A stretch of DNA of 64,000 nt. It comes from Treponema socranskii subsp. paredis ATCC 35535. Its GTDB lineage: Bacteria > Spirochaetota > Spirochaetia > Treponematales > Treponemataceae. The notes beneath the pieces are model-generated. The model searched no databases. It was not told where the DNA came from and saw nothing but the letters and a program-made list of their open reading frames with translations. Below, piece after piece: positions 27,731 to 36,722 of this stretch. Numbering within the stretch: position 1 is the stretch's first letter; each line of letters starts with the position of its first letter. A program made the position numbers and the translations under genes. The stretch spans positions 1,911,069 to 1,975,068 of the forward strand of contig KE332515.1 in assembly GCA_000413015.1 (NCBI GenBank). Direction: 5' to 3'.

Positions 27731-28528
27731 ATGGCATCGATCGATTTTTTGGCATCGGAAATAACAAAGCGCTGCGGTACCGTGCAGCGCGCGCGGGGCT
27801 GTTTTTTGTATACGAGAAAAGGCGTACGCCTCACCGACCTCTATCGCGAAGGAGGGCGGGCGATACTCGGTTGGAAGGGCGGCGCAGCGCTGAAAGTTTT
27901 TAAAAATACGCTCGACCGCGGACTTGTCGGAAGCTTCGATACGGATTATGAAGGACGCATTGCAAGAGCGGTGAGTTTGCTTATCGGGGATGAGCGCGTC
28001 GCGTACGTGTATACCGACCGTACTCCCGCGTTGAAAACGGCGTTGGCGTTTTCGGAGAGCAGTACCACTTTTTGGAAGCCGTGGAATCCGAATATTTCCG
28101 ACTATCGAAAAATCGACTGTGTTATCGTAACGCCTCCGTTTCCGTGGGCGAGCGCGCTGTATTTTATCGCAGTCCGTCCGTCCGTCCGTCGAGAGCGTAT
28201 CGATGCGGGCATTATTCCAGCGGCATGCGAGCGCATTCCGGCAGCCCTTGCGGCAGCTGCGGTGAGGGCGATCTACGATTGTATCGCTTCGGTAAATCGA
28301 TTCGGAGAAAAAGATTGGTTTATCTACGATACGGTTTTAACAAAATATTGGACGCGCGAAGGGCCCTACCTCTATCCGAAAATCGCGGAAGCGCGCTATG
28401 CCGATTTTTTGCTGCACTGCCTTGACTGCGAGGTAGTCGTAAGCTGCGACTATAATGTGCCCTCGATCGTTCCGTTCGGCGCGGACAGGGGCGTATTTAC
28501 GAAGCTGAAAAATATTCCGTTCGAATAA
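27731..28528 (+). CDS. Conserved hypothetical, possibly a decayed class III aminotransferase relative
   Basis: 265 residues, soluble. The first third (FLYTRKGVRLTDLYREGGRAILGWKGGAAL) resembles the N-terminal hairpin of class III aminotransferases. No PLP-binding lysine motif follows, and the protein is much shorter than that family. The remainder has no motif I can name. It is transcribed from TGGCAA-N17-TATACT with the -10 box 7 bp before the ATG, so the message is probably leaderless. The three genes that follow lie close on the same strand. Confidence 0.6.
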   Translation: MASIDFLASEITKRCGTVQRARGCFLYTRKGVRLTDLYREGGRAILGWKGGAALKVFKNTLDRGLVGSFDTDYEGRIARAVSLLIGDERVAYVYTDRTPALKTALAFSESSTTFWKPWNPNISDYRKIDCVIVTPPFPWASALYFIAVRPSVRRERIDAGIIPAACERIPAALAAAAVRAIYDCIASVNRFGEKDWFIYDTVLTKYWTREGPYLYPKIAEARYADFLLHCLDCEVVVSCDYNVPSIVPFGADRGVFTKLKNIPFE

Positions 28529-28554
28529 TTGCAAATCGATTGTTGGGGAAAACA

Positions 28555-28848
28555 ATGGCGCAAGGGGACATACTACTGTCGATTATTAAACTGGTGCTGG
28601 GCGGCATTTCGGCGTTTTGTGCGATCATGCTGTGGTCGAAAACGCGGGATGCCGCATGGATGTCGCTCGCTGCGGGTGTCGTAACGTCGTATGCGAGTTT
28701 CGTGTACGACATGATGACTGAACTCGGCGTCATCCTTCCGGGTGCGTTGAGCGTCGCCGGTATTCCGCTTCCGACGCTTTTATTTGCCATCGTACCGAGC
28801 TGTTTTTTTATCGTCGCGTTTATCCTCATGATCAGGCGGAACCGATGA
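28555..28848 (+). CDS. Small membrane protein, unknown function
   Basis: 97 residues with three hydrophobic segments, ending in a basic tail MIRRNR. The ATG at 28555 with GGGGAAA upstream is preferred over the TTG at 28540. Its stop overlaps the start of the ASCH-domain gene by four bases (ATGA), implying co-translation. No recognised family. Confidence 0.55.
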   Translation: MAQGDILLSIIKLVLGGISAFCAIMLWSKTRDAAWMSLAAGVVTSYASFVYDMMTELGVILPGALSVAGIPLPTLLFAIVPSCFFIVAFILMIRRNR

Positions 28849-29297
28849 CGGCCGATGCCGCGTCTTATTGGCAAAAATTTTTGCAGAAAAAGGATTGCAA
28901 TTCCGATAAGTGCTGCGCCGGCGAAATGAGTTTTGAAGCGGAGGGATTTTTCGGCGACGAGCTGCTCGCGCTTGTACTTGCGGGAAAAAAGACGGCGTTT
29001 TTTTCAAGTTATGCTTCTTATCTTGTAGATAATGAAGAACTCCCCGTATCGGGAGAAATGTACGTGGTGCTTGACAGAAGCGGTAGTCCGCGGTGTATTA
29101 TCGAACTGACTTCCGTGCGGATCGTTCCGTTTTGTGAAGTGACGCGCAAAATGGTGATCGCCGAAGGCGAGGACGAATCGCTTGAAGCGTGGCGTGAAAA
29201 AGAGAAGGGGTATTTGGAAGACGAGGGAGAGATCGTAGGCTTTGCATTTGCCGAAGATATTAAACTTGTTTTTCATGAATTCCGTATTGTCAATTAG
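28845..29297 (+). CDS. ASCH-domain protein
   Basis: 150 residues. ASCH domains are small beta-barrels related to PUA that bind RNA or modified nucleosides. Visible signatures are the KKTAFFSSYA stretch, the SGEMYVVLDRSGSPRCIIELTSVRIVPF strand pair, and the GEDESLEAWREKEKGYL segment typical of this family. It is translationally coupled to the small membrane protein upstream. Specific target unknown. Confidence 0.75.
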   Translation: MTADAASYWQKFLQKKDCNSDKCCAGEMSFEAEGFFGDELLALVLAGKKTAFFSSYASYLVDNEELPVSGEMYVVLDRSGSPRCIIELTSVRIVPFCEVTRKMVIAEGEDESLEAWREKEKGYLEDEGEIVGFAFAEDIKLVFHEFRIVN

Positions 29298-29390
29298 ATT
29301 AAATTATTAATTAATAATTTAAGGAAAGTTACCGAAAACGGAAATTTCGGAAACTTTCGATTATTATTAAATATTTTAGGGGGTATCGGT

Positions 29391-29801
29391 ATGGCGGAAC
29401 GGCATTCGATCGGGTATATGCTTACTCAGATCGCGCTCGGTTTGTATTTTTTTGTGACGGGAATTTGGACGCTGCAGGGCGGAAACGGCAACGAAATCGC
29501 GGCGGCGGTAAAATCGGTTACCGGCGGAGACACGGCGAGGATCATCTGCCTTGTGTTCGGGATCATCGAAGTGCTGGCAGGTCTTTTTTTGCTGCTCCGC
29601 ATATTCGTGACGTTCAGTTCTCCGATCGACACGATTCTTATGGTTATCATTATGATCGCGTGGATTGCGGCGATCGTGCTGCTTGACTTTATCGGCAAGG
29701 GCGCACTGCCGTCGGGGAGCATCGATTCGATTTTGCGCTGGCTCAGTACGCTTTCGCGGCACTTGCTCGTGCTCGGCGGGATCGTTATCGTAAAAAATTA
29801 A
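29391..29801 (+). CDS. Small four-helix membrane protein (DoxX-like topology)
   Basis: 136 residues with four hydrophobic segments separated by short loops. It begins MAERHSIGYMLTQIALGLYFF after an AGGGGG site. The topology resembles DoxX-type proteins but no family motif is decisive. Upstream lies a hairpin AAAGTT-A-CCGAAA / TTTCGG-A-AACTTT (about 29313-29356). Confidence 0.5.
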   Translation: MAERHSIGYMLTQIALGLYFFVTGIWTLQGGNGNEIAAAVKSVTGGDTARIICLVFGIIEVLAGLFLLLRIFVTFSSPIDTILMVIIMIAWIAAIVLLDFIGKGALPSGSIDSILRWLSTLSRHLLVLGGIVIVKN

Positions 29802-29861
29802 TCGTAAGCCTAGACGGTGTTGACGGCGTTATCCGACGGGTACGCCGTGTAGAGCTGCCCG

Positions 29862-29913
29862 TCTTATCGTCAGCGGCGGACGATGAAAGGCGTTCCGCTA
29901 CCGGCATGCGGTG
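29862..29913 (+). repeat. 52-bp direct repeat, left copy bracketing the catabolic islet
   Basis: CTTATCGTCAGCGGCGGAC-G-ATG-AAAGGCGTT..GCT..CGGCATGCGGTGA matches 38721-38774 in the same orientation with about eight differences. The GntR regulator and the whole dehydrogenase/transketolase/TRAP operon lie between the two copies. Confidence 0.7.
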
Positions 29914-29993
29914 ACGACGGAATTCGTCTGCACTCACAAAGGCGGCGCTTTGAGAGGAATGTTAGCTTGTTTGAAGGGCGGCTTAGTCGCTTG

Positions 29994-30695
29994 TTAAGAT
30001 GCGTTGACGTTGATAGTGATATCCGGATGTTCGTTAAAAAAAGCGGAAATATTTTCTATTGTCGACAGCAAGTGTGCTTCCATCGCTTTTTCCGCTTCCG
30101 TGCGATTATGCGTCTGCATCGTTTCGAGCAGGATTTTATGGTACTTGATTCCCAGTGCCGCTCCTAAAATGCTCACGATGCTTTTCATAAGCGGCAGCAT
30201 ATGATCCTGCATTGTACTTTGCTGAATAAGGATGAGCGGGTTCTTTGTGAATTTTCCCAAAAGCATATGAAATTTGAAATCGGCCTCGGCATGGCGCGGT
30301 ATATTGTTCGTCGTTGAAAGCATTTCGCCGTAGCAGGCTTGAAGTTCTGCAATCTCTTCGTCGGTTATGCGCTCGGCGGCAAGGCCGGCAATGCCGCGCT
30401 CGAAAATCATACGCGATTCCAGTGCCGAGAGAATATATTCTTTGCTGTATACGGTTTGCGGAGGTATAAGAGCGAGCGATGTACCGTTCCGGGAAATAAC
30501 GACCGCTCTTTTTCCTTGAGCTATTTTGATAAATCCCTTGCTTTCCAAATCCTGCAGCGCCGATCGGATTGTCGTTTTACTTACGTGATATTCGCTGCAA
30601 AGCTGACTTTCGGCGGGGATAGCGGAATGCAAGCTCCATTTCCCGCAGAGTATTTTATGTTCCATGTCTTTTGCAATGCGCTGTCGTAACATCAT
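29994..30695 (-). CDS. GntR-family regulator (FCD type), divergent to the TRAP operon
   Basis: 233 residues. Winged-helix N-terminus (about 1-70: AESQLCSEYHVSKTTIRSALQDLESKGFI) and an FCD-type helical ligand domain with conserved acidic and His residues (ESRMIFERGIAGLAAERI; ADFKFHMLLGKFTKNPL). Its position, divergent from an operon of sugar/hydroxy-acid genes, makes it the probable local repressor. Palindromes in the 290-bp gap are candidate sites. The ligand is probably a pathway intermediate (inference). Confidence 0.85.
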   Translation of the reverse strand: MMLRQRIAKDMEHKILCGKWSLHSAIPAESQLCSEYHVSKTTIRSALQDLESKGFIKIAQGKRAVVISRNGTSLALIPPQTVYSKEYILSALESRMIFERGIAGLAAERITDEEIAELQACYGEMLSTTNNIPRHAEADFKFHMLLGKFTKNPLILIQQSTMQDHMLPLMKSIVSILGAALGIKYHKILLETMQTHNRTEAEKAMEAHLLSTIENISAFFNEHPDITINVNAS

Positions 30696-30759
30696 TTTTC
30701 TTTTAATTTCTTTTGTGATTTCACTATAATAATTTTTTTCTCCGTTTATGTCCAGTCTG

Positions 30760-30780
30760 TAATCATATTATTTATGATTA
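30760..30780. promoter_or_regulatory. Palindrome in the divergent gntR/TRAP-operon spacer
   Basis: TAATCATA and TATGATTA are a perfect inverted repeat around TTATT. A second palindrome GTTAT-C-ATAAC overlaps the -10 box of the operon promoter (30953-30963). Confidence 0.45.
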
Positions 30781-30931
30781 TAACATATAATATATGTTTG
30801 GGGAAGCATATTGTATGATAAAATAAGATACGCAATTCATATTTCAATAATTTAATGGAATTATCCGAATATTATTGTAAAAACTTATATAATTTATTGT
30901 AATACAATAAATTATAGTGTTAAAAAATTTC

Positions 30932-30960
30932 TTGACAGGTGATATATCGTATGTTATCAT
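30932..30960 (+). promoter_or_regulatory. Promoter of the dehydrogenase/transketolase/TRAP operon
   Basis: TTGACA (30932-30937), 17 bp, TATCAT (30955-30960). The -10 box lies inside the palindrome GTTATCATAAC, which would allow repression by occlusion. Confidence 0.6.
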
Positions 30961-30988
30961 AACTTATAATCTAATTAGGGGTGCATAT

Positions 30989-32023
30989 ATGAAAGCATTG
31001 TATTTTATGGCCGATAAAATGATGGAATTACGTGATATCGCTGTACCGGTGCCGAAAAAAGGGCAGTACCTCATTCAAGTAAAGGTGTGCGGTATATGCG
31101 GTTCCGATTTTGAAGGTTATATGGGTAAAACGGGGCGCAGAACGCCTCCGATGATTATGGGACACGAATTTGCGGGCGTTATAACCGAAGCGCCGGAGGG
31201 CGGAAAATTAAAAAAAGGTCAAAGCGTCGTCGTATTTCCGAAGCCGTTTTGCGGAATCTGCGAATACTGTAAAAAAGGGCTCGTAAATGTGTGTACTTCC
31301 GGAATCTGTATGGGTGTACTTTCGGCGGACGGCGCAATGTGCGAATACGTTGCCGTTGATGAAAAATATTTGATCCCGTTTTCACCGGAAAAGCTTCCGT
31401 ACGATATCGCATCTATGACGGAGCCCCTTTCGGTCGCATACCGTGCCGTTTATAAAATCAGCGACGAAGAACTCCGATCGAGCGATCATATTGTCGTCAT
31501 CGGCGCCGGTACTATCGGCTTGCTCGTGACGGCCATGCTCGCCCATCGGAAGGCTAAACACATTATCGTGAGCGATACGCAGGAATTCCGTTTGGAAACA
31601 GCGAAAAAGATGGGTGCGCATACGGTAGTGAACCCCGCTGCCGGTGATTTCGAAGAAGCAATCAAAAAGGCGACGGACGGGAAAAAATGCGATTTTTCAA
31701 TCGAAGCCGTGGGAATCTCCGCTACGGCGGAATCTTCTCTCGATGCGCTGAAAATCGGCGGTACGGCTATTTGGATCGGCAATGCACAAAAGATCGTTTC
31801 AATCAATATGCAAAAAATCGTTACGACCGAGCTTTCCGTCCGCGGCAGCTACGTATACGATTTCGACGGTTTTAAAAAATGCGTGGAATTGCTTCAAAAT
31901 AAAGTCATCGATGTATCGTCGATGATCACGAATACGTATAAATTGCAGGACGGTGTGGCGGCATTTAAAGCGCTCGAAAACAATACGGACGGTAAAATGC
32001 TCAAAGTTATGCTGGAGGTGTAA
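30989..32023 (+). CDS. Zinc-dependent polyol/sugar-acid dehydrogenase (MDR family)
   Basis: 344 residues from the ATG at 30989 (AGGGG site). NAD(P)-dependent oxidation of an alcohol. Catalytic zinc ligands are in KVCGICGSDFEG and GHEFAG. The structural zinc loop is CGICEYCKKGLVNVC. The Rossmann motif VVIGAGTIGLLVTAM is present. The closest group by feel is sorbitol/threonine/gulonate-type dehydrogenases. It is the first gene of an eight-gene operon; the next gene starts one base after its stop. The substrate is unknown. Confidence 0.88.
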   Translation: MKALYFMADKMMELRDIAVPVPKKGQYLIQVKVCGICGSDFEGYMGKTGRRTPPMIMGHEFAGVITEAPEGGKLKKGQSVVVFPKPFCGICEYCKKGLVNVCTSGICMGVLSADGAMCEYVAVDEKYLIPFSPEKLPYDIASMTEPLSVAYRAVYKISDEELRSSDHIVVIGAGTIGLLVTAMLAHRKAKHIIVSDTQEFRLETAKKMGAHTVVNPAAGDFEEAIKKATDGKKCDFSIEAVGISATAESSLDALKIGGTAIWIGNAQKIVSINMQKIVTTELSVRGSYVYDFDGFKKCVELLQNKVIDVSSMITNTYKLQDGVAAFKALENNTDGKMLKVMLEV

Positions 32024-32024
32024 C

Positions 32025-32780
32025 ATGAGCGTAAGCGGAAAAACGATACTGATCACCGGAGGTGCGGGCGGACTCGGATTTGCGATGACCGAAGTTTTGC
32101 TTAAAAATAAAGCGAATGTCGTTATGCTCGATGTTGCAGCCGATGTCGGAGATAAAAAACTCGAAGAGCTTAAACGGACGGGATATGAAGCCGTTTCGTT
32201 TATGCAAATCGATGTGACGAAAGAAGAAGATTGGAAGCGCGTCGTCGATGCTTCAGTCGAACGATACGGCAGGATAGACGTCCTCGTCAATAATGCGGGT
32301 ATCAATATCAGAAAGCCGATCGAAGAGATGAACATTTCCGAATGGAATACGATGATGTCGGTCAATACGGGTTCCGTTTTTCTTGGATGCAAATACGTTA
32401 TTCCTATAATGAAAAAGCAGGGCGGCGGCGCGATCATCAATACGTCTTCGGTGTGCGGCCTTGTAGGGCATAAATATACACCTGAAGCGTATACGGCTTC
32501 AAAAGGCGCAGTGACGTTGCTGACAAAAGCCGTTGCATCGCGTTATGCACAGTTCGGCATACGCTGCAATTCGATCCATCCGAGTACGGTCGACACGCCG
32601 CTTGTGCAGACACTTTTTAAAGATCCCGCGCGCAAAGCGGAAAGACTCGGCGAAGTACCGCTCGGCAGGCTTTGTTCGGCACAGGATGTTGCAAATGCGG
32701 TTTTATTTCTTTCGGGAGATGATGCGTCGTTTATAAACGGGCTTGCGATGACGGTAGACGGCGGAGTTACCTGTTATTAA
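32025..32780 (+). CDS. Short-chain dehydrogenase/reductase
   Basis: 251 residues. Classical SDR: cofactor loop TGGAGGLGFA, DVT with the NNAGIN motif, catalytic Ser in NTSSVCG and Tyr-x-x-x-Lys as YTASK, ending VDGGVTCY. The Asp after the second strand (VVMLDV) favours NAD over NADP. A GGAGGTG site precedes the ATG. Together with the preceding MDR enzyme it could interconvert a polyol or sugar acid and a keto form for the transketolase. Confidence 0.9.
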   Translation: MSVSGKTILITGGAGGLGFAMTEVLLKNKANVVMLDVAADVGDKKLEELKRTGYEAVSFMQIDVTKEEDWKRVVDASVERYGRIDVLVNNAGINIRKPIEEMNISEWNTMMSVNTGSVFLGCKYVIPIMKKQGGGAIINTSSVCGLVGHKYTPEAYTASKGAVTLLTKAVASRYAQFGIRCNSIHPSTVDTPLVQTLFKDPARKAERLGEVPLGRLCSAQDVANAVLFLSGDDASFINGLAMTVDGGVTCY

Positions 32781-32799
32781 ATAATTTTTAGGAGGCTGT

Positions 32800-33648
32800 A
32801 TGAGGTCTGATGTTGATGTGAAAAAATTGAAACTGATGGCTGCAAAAATGCGGGGGAATGTCGTTGAAATGATTCCTCCCGGAAAAGTCGGCCATCTCGG
32901 CGGCAGTTCGTCGATCTGCGATATTCTGTCGGTATTGTATTTTTACCGCATGAAAAATCTCGATCCGAAAAATCCCAAAAAGAAAAATCGCGATCGTCTT
33001 TTGCTGAGCAAAGGCCACGCCGTACTCGCCCAATATGCCGCGCTCGTTGAGCTCGGATATTTCGGGCGCGCGGAGCTCAAAAAAGTAAAAACTTTCGGCG
33101 GTATGCTGCAAGGACATCCCGACATTGATAAAACGCCCGGGCTTGAAGCGGTAACCGGTTCGCTCGGTCAAGGCTTAAGTATTTCGGCAGGGATCGCTTC
33201 CGCACTTAAACTCGATAAAAGCGGCGCGAAAGTATTTTGCGTGTGCGGCGACGGCGAACTTGCTGAAGGACAAATTTGGGAAGCGGCGATGAGCGCCGCA
33301 AATTACAAACTCGACAATCTCTGTCTCTTTATCGACAAAAACGATGTGCAGGCGACCGATACCGTACGTGCCGTATTTCCGATGACAACCATATCGGGTA
33401 AATTTGCGGCGTTCGGATGGCATGTCATAGAAATCGACGGACACGATATCACCCAGATACTCGATGCCGTCGATGAAGCCGATTCCGTAAAAGGAGTGCC
33501 GACCGTTATCGTTGCAAATACCGTCAAAGGCAAGGGCTTCCCCTTTGCCGAAGGCAAGGCGCAGTTCCATAATGCCGCGCTCGACGAAAAATTGTACAAA
33601 GAAGCGCTGAACTGTGTTGAAATTATGAAAAAGGAGGCTTCAAAATGA
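32800..33648 (+). CDS. Transketolase, N-terminal (TPP-binding) subunit
   Basis: 282 residues, the typical size of the split-transketolase N half. The TPP/metal motif GDGELAEGQIWEAAM and the KGHAVLAQYAAL/ GHPDIDKTPGLEAVTGSLGQGLS stretches that surround the cofactor are present. It moves a two-carbon ketol unit between sugars. Stop overlaps the start of the C-terminal subunit by four bases. Split transketolases are common in catabolic operons acting on unusual sugars. Confidence 0.95.
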   Translation: MRSDVDVKKLKLMAAKMRGNVVEMIPPGKVGHLGGSSSICDILSVLYFYRMKNLDPKNPKKKNRDRLLLSKGHAVLAQYAALVELGYFGRAELKKVKTFGGMLQGHPDIDKTPGLEAVTGSLGQGLSISAGIASALKLDKSGAKVFCVCGDGELAEGQIWEAAMSAANYKLDNLCLFIDKNDVQATDTVRAVFPMTTISGKFAAFGWHVIEIDGHDITQILDAVDEADSVKGVPTVIVANTVKGKGFPFAEGKAQFHNAALDEKLYKEALNCVEIMKKEASK

Positions 33649-34577
33649 AAGTTGAAAGTTTGCGGAAGGCCTACGGCGATGCTCTCGTCGCTTTGGGCGA
33701 TAAAGACAATCGCATTGTAGCTCTTGAAGCCGATCTCGGAAAATCGACGATGAGTATTTCTTTCGGCAAAAAATATCCCGACCGTTATTTTCAAATGGGA
33801 ATCGCCGAACAGAATATGATATCGACGGCGGCGGGTCTTGCGCTCACGGGAAAGATTCCGTTCGCGAGTTCATTTGCGGTTTTTTCTTCCGGGCGGCCGT
33901 ATGATCAAATACGTTCGTCGATTGCGATTCCGAATTTGCATGTTATTATCTGCGGCTCTTCGGCCGGTTTATCCGATTACGGCGACGGGAAAACGCATCA
34001 AAGCATCGACGATATAGCGCTCATGCGCGTTCTTCCGCACATGACGGTTTTGTGTCCCTGCGATGCGCACGAAGTACATCAGATGATGAAAGCGGCGCTC
34101 ACCTGTAAGGGACCGGTGTATATCCGAATTTGCCGTGCAGATCTGCCCGTGCTTACCGAATCCGAAACGAGTTATTCCATCGGTAAAATGACCGAGCTTC
34201 GAAGCGGGAAAGACATCGTTATTTTCGCATGCGGCGTCATGGTTTCACAAAGTCTTAAAGCGGCGGAAATTTTGGCAAAACAAAATATCGGCGCGAAAGT
34301 TGTCAATCTGTCGACGATTAAGCCGCTCGACGTTAAGCGATTGAAAGCTTATGTGAAAGGTATGAAAGCCGTTATAACGGCGGAAGAACACAATAAATAC
34401 TGTGGTATGGGTTCGGCCGTTGCAGAAGTTTTGTGCGAGACGGGAATTCCGATCGGTATGGTTGCCGTCGACGATTGTTTCGGTACAAGCGCTGAAAATT
34501 ACGACAAACTGCTTGAGGCCTATCACCTGATGCCGGAAGATATCGTTACCAAAGCGCTTTCGATGCTGCGTAAGTGA
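33645..34577 (+). CDS. Transketolase, C-terminal (pyrimidine-binding) subunit
   Basis: 310 residues. Carries the catalytic Glu motif FQMGIAEQNMISTAAGLAL that activates TPP, the phosphate/aldose side GKTHQSIDDIALMRVLP and the C-terminal swivelling domain. It is translationally coupled to the N subunit. Neither half has a kinase partner in the operon, so the acceptor may be unphosphorylated or carry another charged group. Confidence 0.95.
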   Translation: MKVESLRKAYGDALVALGDKDNRIVALEADLGKSTMSISFGKKYPDRYFQMGIAEQNMISTAAGLALTGKIPFASSFAVFSSGRPYDQIRSSIAIPNLHVIICGSSAGLSDYGDGKTHQSIDDIALMRVLPHMTVLCPCDAHEVHQMMKAALTCKGPVYIRICRADLPVLTESETSYSIGKMTELRSGKDIVIFACGVMVSQSLKAAEILAKQNIGAKVVNLSTIKPLDVKRLKAYVKGMKAVITAEEHNKYCGMGSAVAEVLCETGIPIGMVAVDDCFGTSAENYDKLLEAYHLMPEDIVTKALSMLRK

Positions 34578-34621
34578 AAAAACATTCGATTCGGAGATAA
34601 AAACCTTTTATGGGGGATATT

Positions 34622-35506
34622 ATGAAAATAGGATTTATCGGGCTCGGCATTATGGGAAAGCCGATGGTCAAAAATCTTTTAAAAGCGGGGCATGAAGTCG
34701 TCGCTTACGATATCGTCGCCGAAAATCTGCAGGCGGCCGTGCGTGACGGCGCTGTCGCAGGAAAAAATGCCGCCGCGATTGCAGCGGAATGTCCCGTTGT
34801 TATTACGATGCTGCCCAATTCTCCGCATGTTAAAGCCGTTGTTATGGAAAAAGACGGTGTGCTTGAAGGAGCAAAAGAGGGTCTCATCCTTATCGATATG
34901 TCTTCGATCGCTCCGCTTGCCAGCAAAGAGATCTGTGAAGCCTGTAAGAAAAAAGGCGTCCGTATGCTCGATGCTCCCGTTTCCGGAGGAGAACCGAAAG
35001 CCATAGACGGAAGTCTTTCGATTATGGTTGGCGGCAATAAAGCGTTGTTCGAAGAGATGAAACCGATCCTTTCGTGTATGGGTGCTTCAATCGTTTTGTG
35101 CGGAGATGTCGGCGCAGGCAATACCACAAAACTTGCAAATCAAATGATCGTTGCGGGTAATATCGCGGTTTTGGCGGAAGCGCTTACGCTTGCAAAAAAA
35201 GCGGGTGTCGACCCTGAAACGGTTTTTCAGGCAATCAAAGGCGGTCTTGCCGGCTCGACGGTTATGAACGCAAAGGCGCCGATGATGATCGAAGGAAATT
35301 TCAAGCCGGGTTTCAGAATCGATCTGCACATTAAAGATTTGAATAACGCGCTTGAGACAGGTCACAAAGTAGGAGCACCTATGCTCCTTACGGCGAACGT
35401 TCAGGAAATGTTCGAAATTCTCCATGCGGACGGATGCGGTTCGGACGATCACAGCGGACTTGCAAAATATTATGCAAAGATTTCCGGTTCTAAAATAGGA
35501 AAGTAA
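34622..35506 (+). CDS. GarR/3-hydroxyisobutyrate-dehydrogenase family reductase
   Basis: 294 residues from the ATG at 34622, whose ribosome site (GGGGGA) is part of an upstream in-frame ATG at 34610. Rossmann start MKIGFIGLGIMGKPM, substrate loop DAPVSGGEPKA and catalytic Lys in GNTTKLANQM. Known members reduce tartronate semialdehyde (GarR), succinic semialdehyde or sulfolactaldehyde (YihU). Here it would reduce the short aldehyde released after transketolase cleavage; that is inference. Confidence 0.9.
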   Translation: MKIGFIGLGIMGKPMVKNLLKAGHEVVAYDIVAENLQAAVRDGAVAGKNAAAIAAECPVVITMLPNSPHVKAVVMEKDGVLEGAKEGLILIDMSSIAPLASKEICEACKKKGVRMLDAPVSGGEPKAIDGSLSIMVGGNKALFEEMKPILSCMGASIVLCGDVGAGNTTKLANQMIVAGNIAVLAEALTLAKKAGVDPETVFQAIKGGLAGSTVMNAKAPMMIEGNFKPGFRIDLHIKDLNNALETGHKVGAPMLLTANVQEMFEILHADGCGSDDHSGLAKYYAKISGSKIGK

Positions 35507-35517
35507 AGGAGGTTTCT

Positions 35518-36642
35518 ATGAAATGTACGGTAAAAACACTGCTCGCGGCAGTCGCATTGGCAACGCTGGTTTTCGCCGGCTGTAAAAAACGCGCCGATGT
35601 GTCGGGAGCTCCCGCAGCTTCGGAAAAAGCGGGTATAGGAGATGTTTCGCTCAGAAATTCCGATACGTCAAAAGCCGATGTCATTATCAGATTTTGCTAT
35701 TACGATACCGCGACGTGGCCGAATATCGCACGCCTTCCGCTGCCGGAACACGCTTATGCGCTCACATTCAAAAGTATGGTCGAATCGCTTTCCAATAATA
35801 CAATCGCCGTCGAATTGTATCCGGGAAATATGCTCGGCGATACGAAAGCGACGATGGAAATGTGCATGTCGGGCAGTATCGAAATGGTAACCTGTACAGG
35901 AACCGTTTCGGCTTTAATGCCGGAACTTCAAGTTATTTTTCTCCCGTATGTTTTTAAGGGCGATGAAGTCGCATGGGATTTTTTTGATAACAGTCCCATG
36001 TGGAAACGCATGTGCAAAGAGCTTGAGAAAAAAAGCGGTATGCGCATGATTTCCGTCGGGCAAAACGGAACGCGCCATTTTACGAACAACGTGCGCCCCG
36101 TTCATTCACCGAAAGATATGAAAGGTTTGAAATTTCGCGTCATGCAGAGCCCGATCTATGTCAAGATGGTCGAAGCTATGGGAGCAAGCGCAACGCCTCT
36201 CGCATCGGGAGAAATCTATACGGCATGCCAGACGAACGTCGTTGACGGACAGGAAAATCCCGTGTGGAACATCGTCGCAAATAAATGGTACGAGGTACAA
36301 AAATACATCACGCTTGACGGACATACGTGGAGTGAAAACTTCGTTATGATCAACTCGAAGTTCTGGAATAAGCTTACTTCCGATCAACAGCGCATTATCG
36401 AGCGTGCTGCCTATCATGCACAACAGGCAGACCGTGCGGCCGAAGATCTTGCTTCGCGTGTTCTCGACTTCGATGTTATCCGCCAGACGATGGAAGTATA
36501 TGTTCCGACGGCTGAAGAACTGAAAGAATTTCAGGATGCGGCAGCTCCGACGTATACGTGGCTTCGGGGACAAGTCGGCGATGCCGTCGTCGACGAATTC
36601 CTTGCTGAAATCAAAAAATCGGAAGTGAAATACGGATATTGA
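35518..36642 (+). CDS. dctP: TRAP transporter solute-binding lipoprotein
   Basis: 374 residues. Signal peptide with lipobox FAGC (Cys22), so it is tethered to the membrane facing the periplasm. Typical DctP features are LYPGNMLGDTKATMEMC, LPYVFKGDEVAWDFFD, NVRPVHSPKDMKGLKFRVM with the ligand arginine, and VVDGQENPVWNI. It captures an organic acid and hands it to DctQM. The gap to dctQ is 277 bp, unlike the rest of the operon, and holds two hairpins and a copy of the TTCG element, which may favour a higher dose of binding protein. Confidence 0.93.
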   Translation: MKCTVKTLLAAVALATLVFAGCKKRADVSGAPAASEKAGIGDVSLRNSDTSKADVIIRFCYYDTATWPNIARLPLPEHAYALTFKSMVESLSNNTIAVELYPGNMLGDTKATMEMCMSGSIEMVTCTGTVSALMPELQVIFLPYVFKGDEVAWDFFDNSPMWKRMCKELEKKSGMRMISVGQNGTRHFTNNVRPVHSPKDMKGLKFRVMQSPIYVKMVEAMGASATPLASGEIYTACQTNVVDGQENPVWNIVANKWYEVQKYITLDGHTWSENFVMINSKFWNKLTSDQQRIIERAAYHAQQADRAAEDLASRVLDFDVIRQTMEVYVPTAEELKEFQDAAAPTYTWLRGQVGDAVVDEFLAEIKKSEVKYGY

Positions 36643-36658
36643 TCTGATCGTTAAGGAA

Positions 36659-36688
36659 ACTGTCCGAAAACATCTGTTTTTGGACAGT
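36659..36688 (+). promoter_or_regulatory. Long hairpin behind dctP
   Basis: ACTGTCC and GGACAGT enclose AAAACA/TGTTTT. No T-run follows, so it looks like an mRNA-stabilising or processing hairpin and not a terminator. Confidence 0.45.
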
Positions 36689-36722
36689 CCCTGAAATGGT
36701 GGGTGCTTTTAACCTCAGAAAA

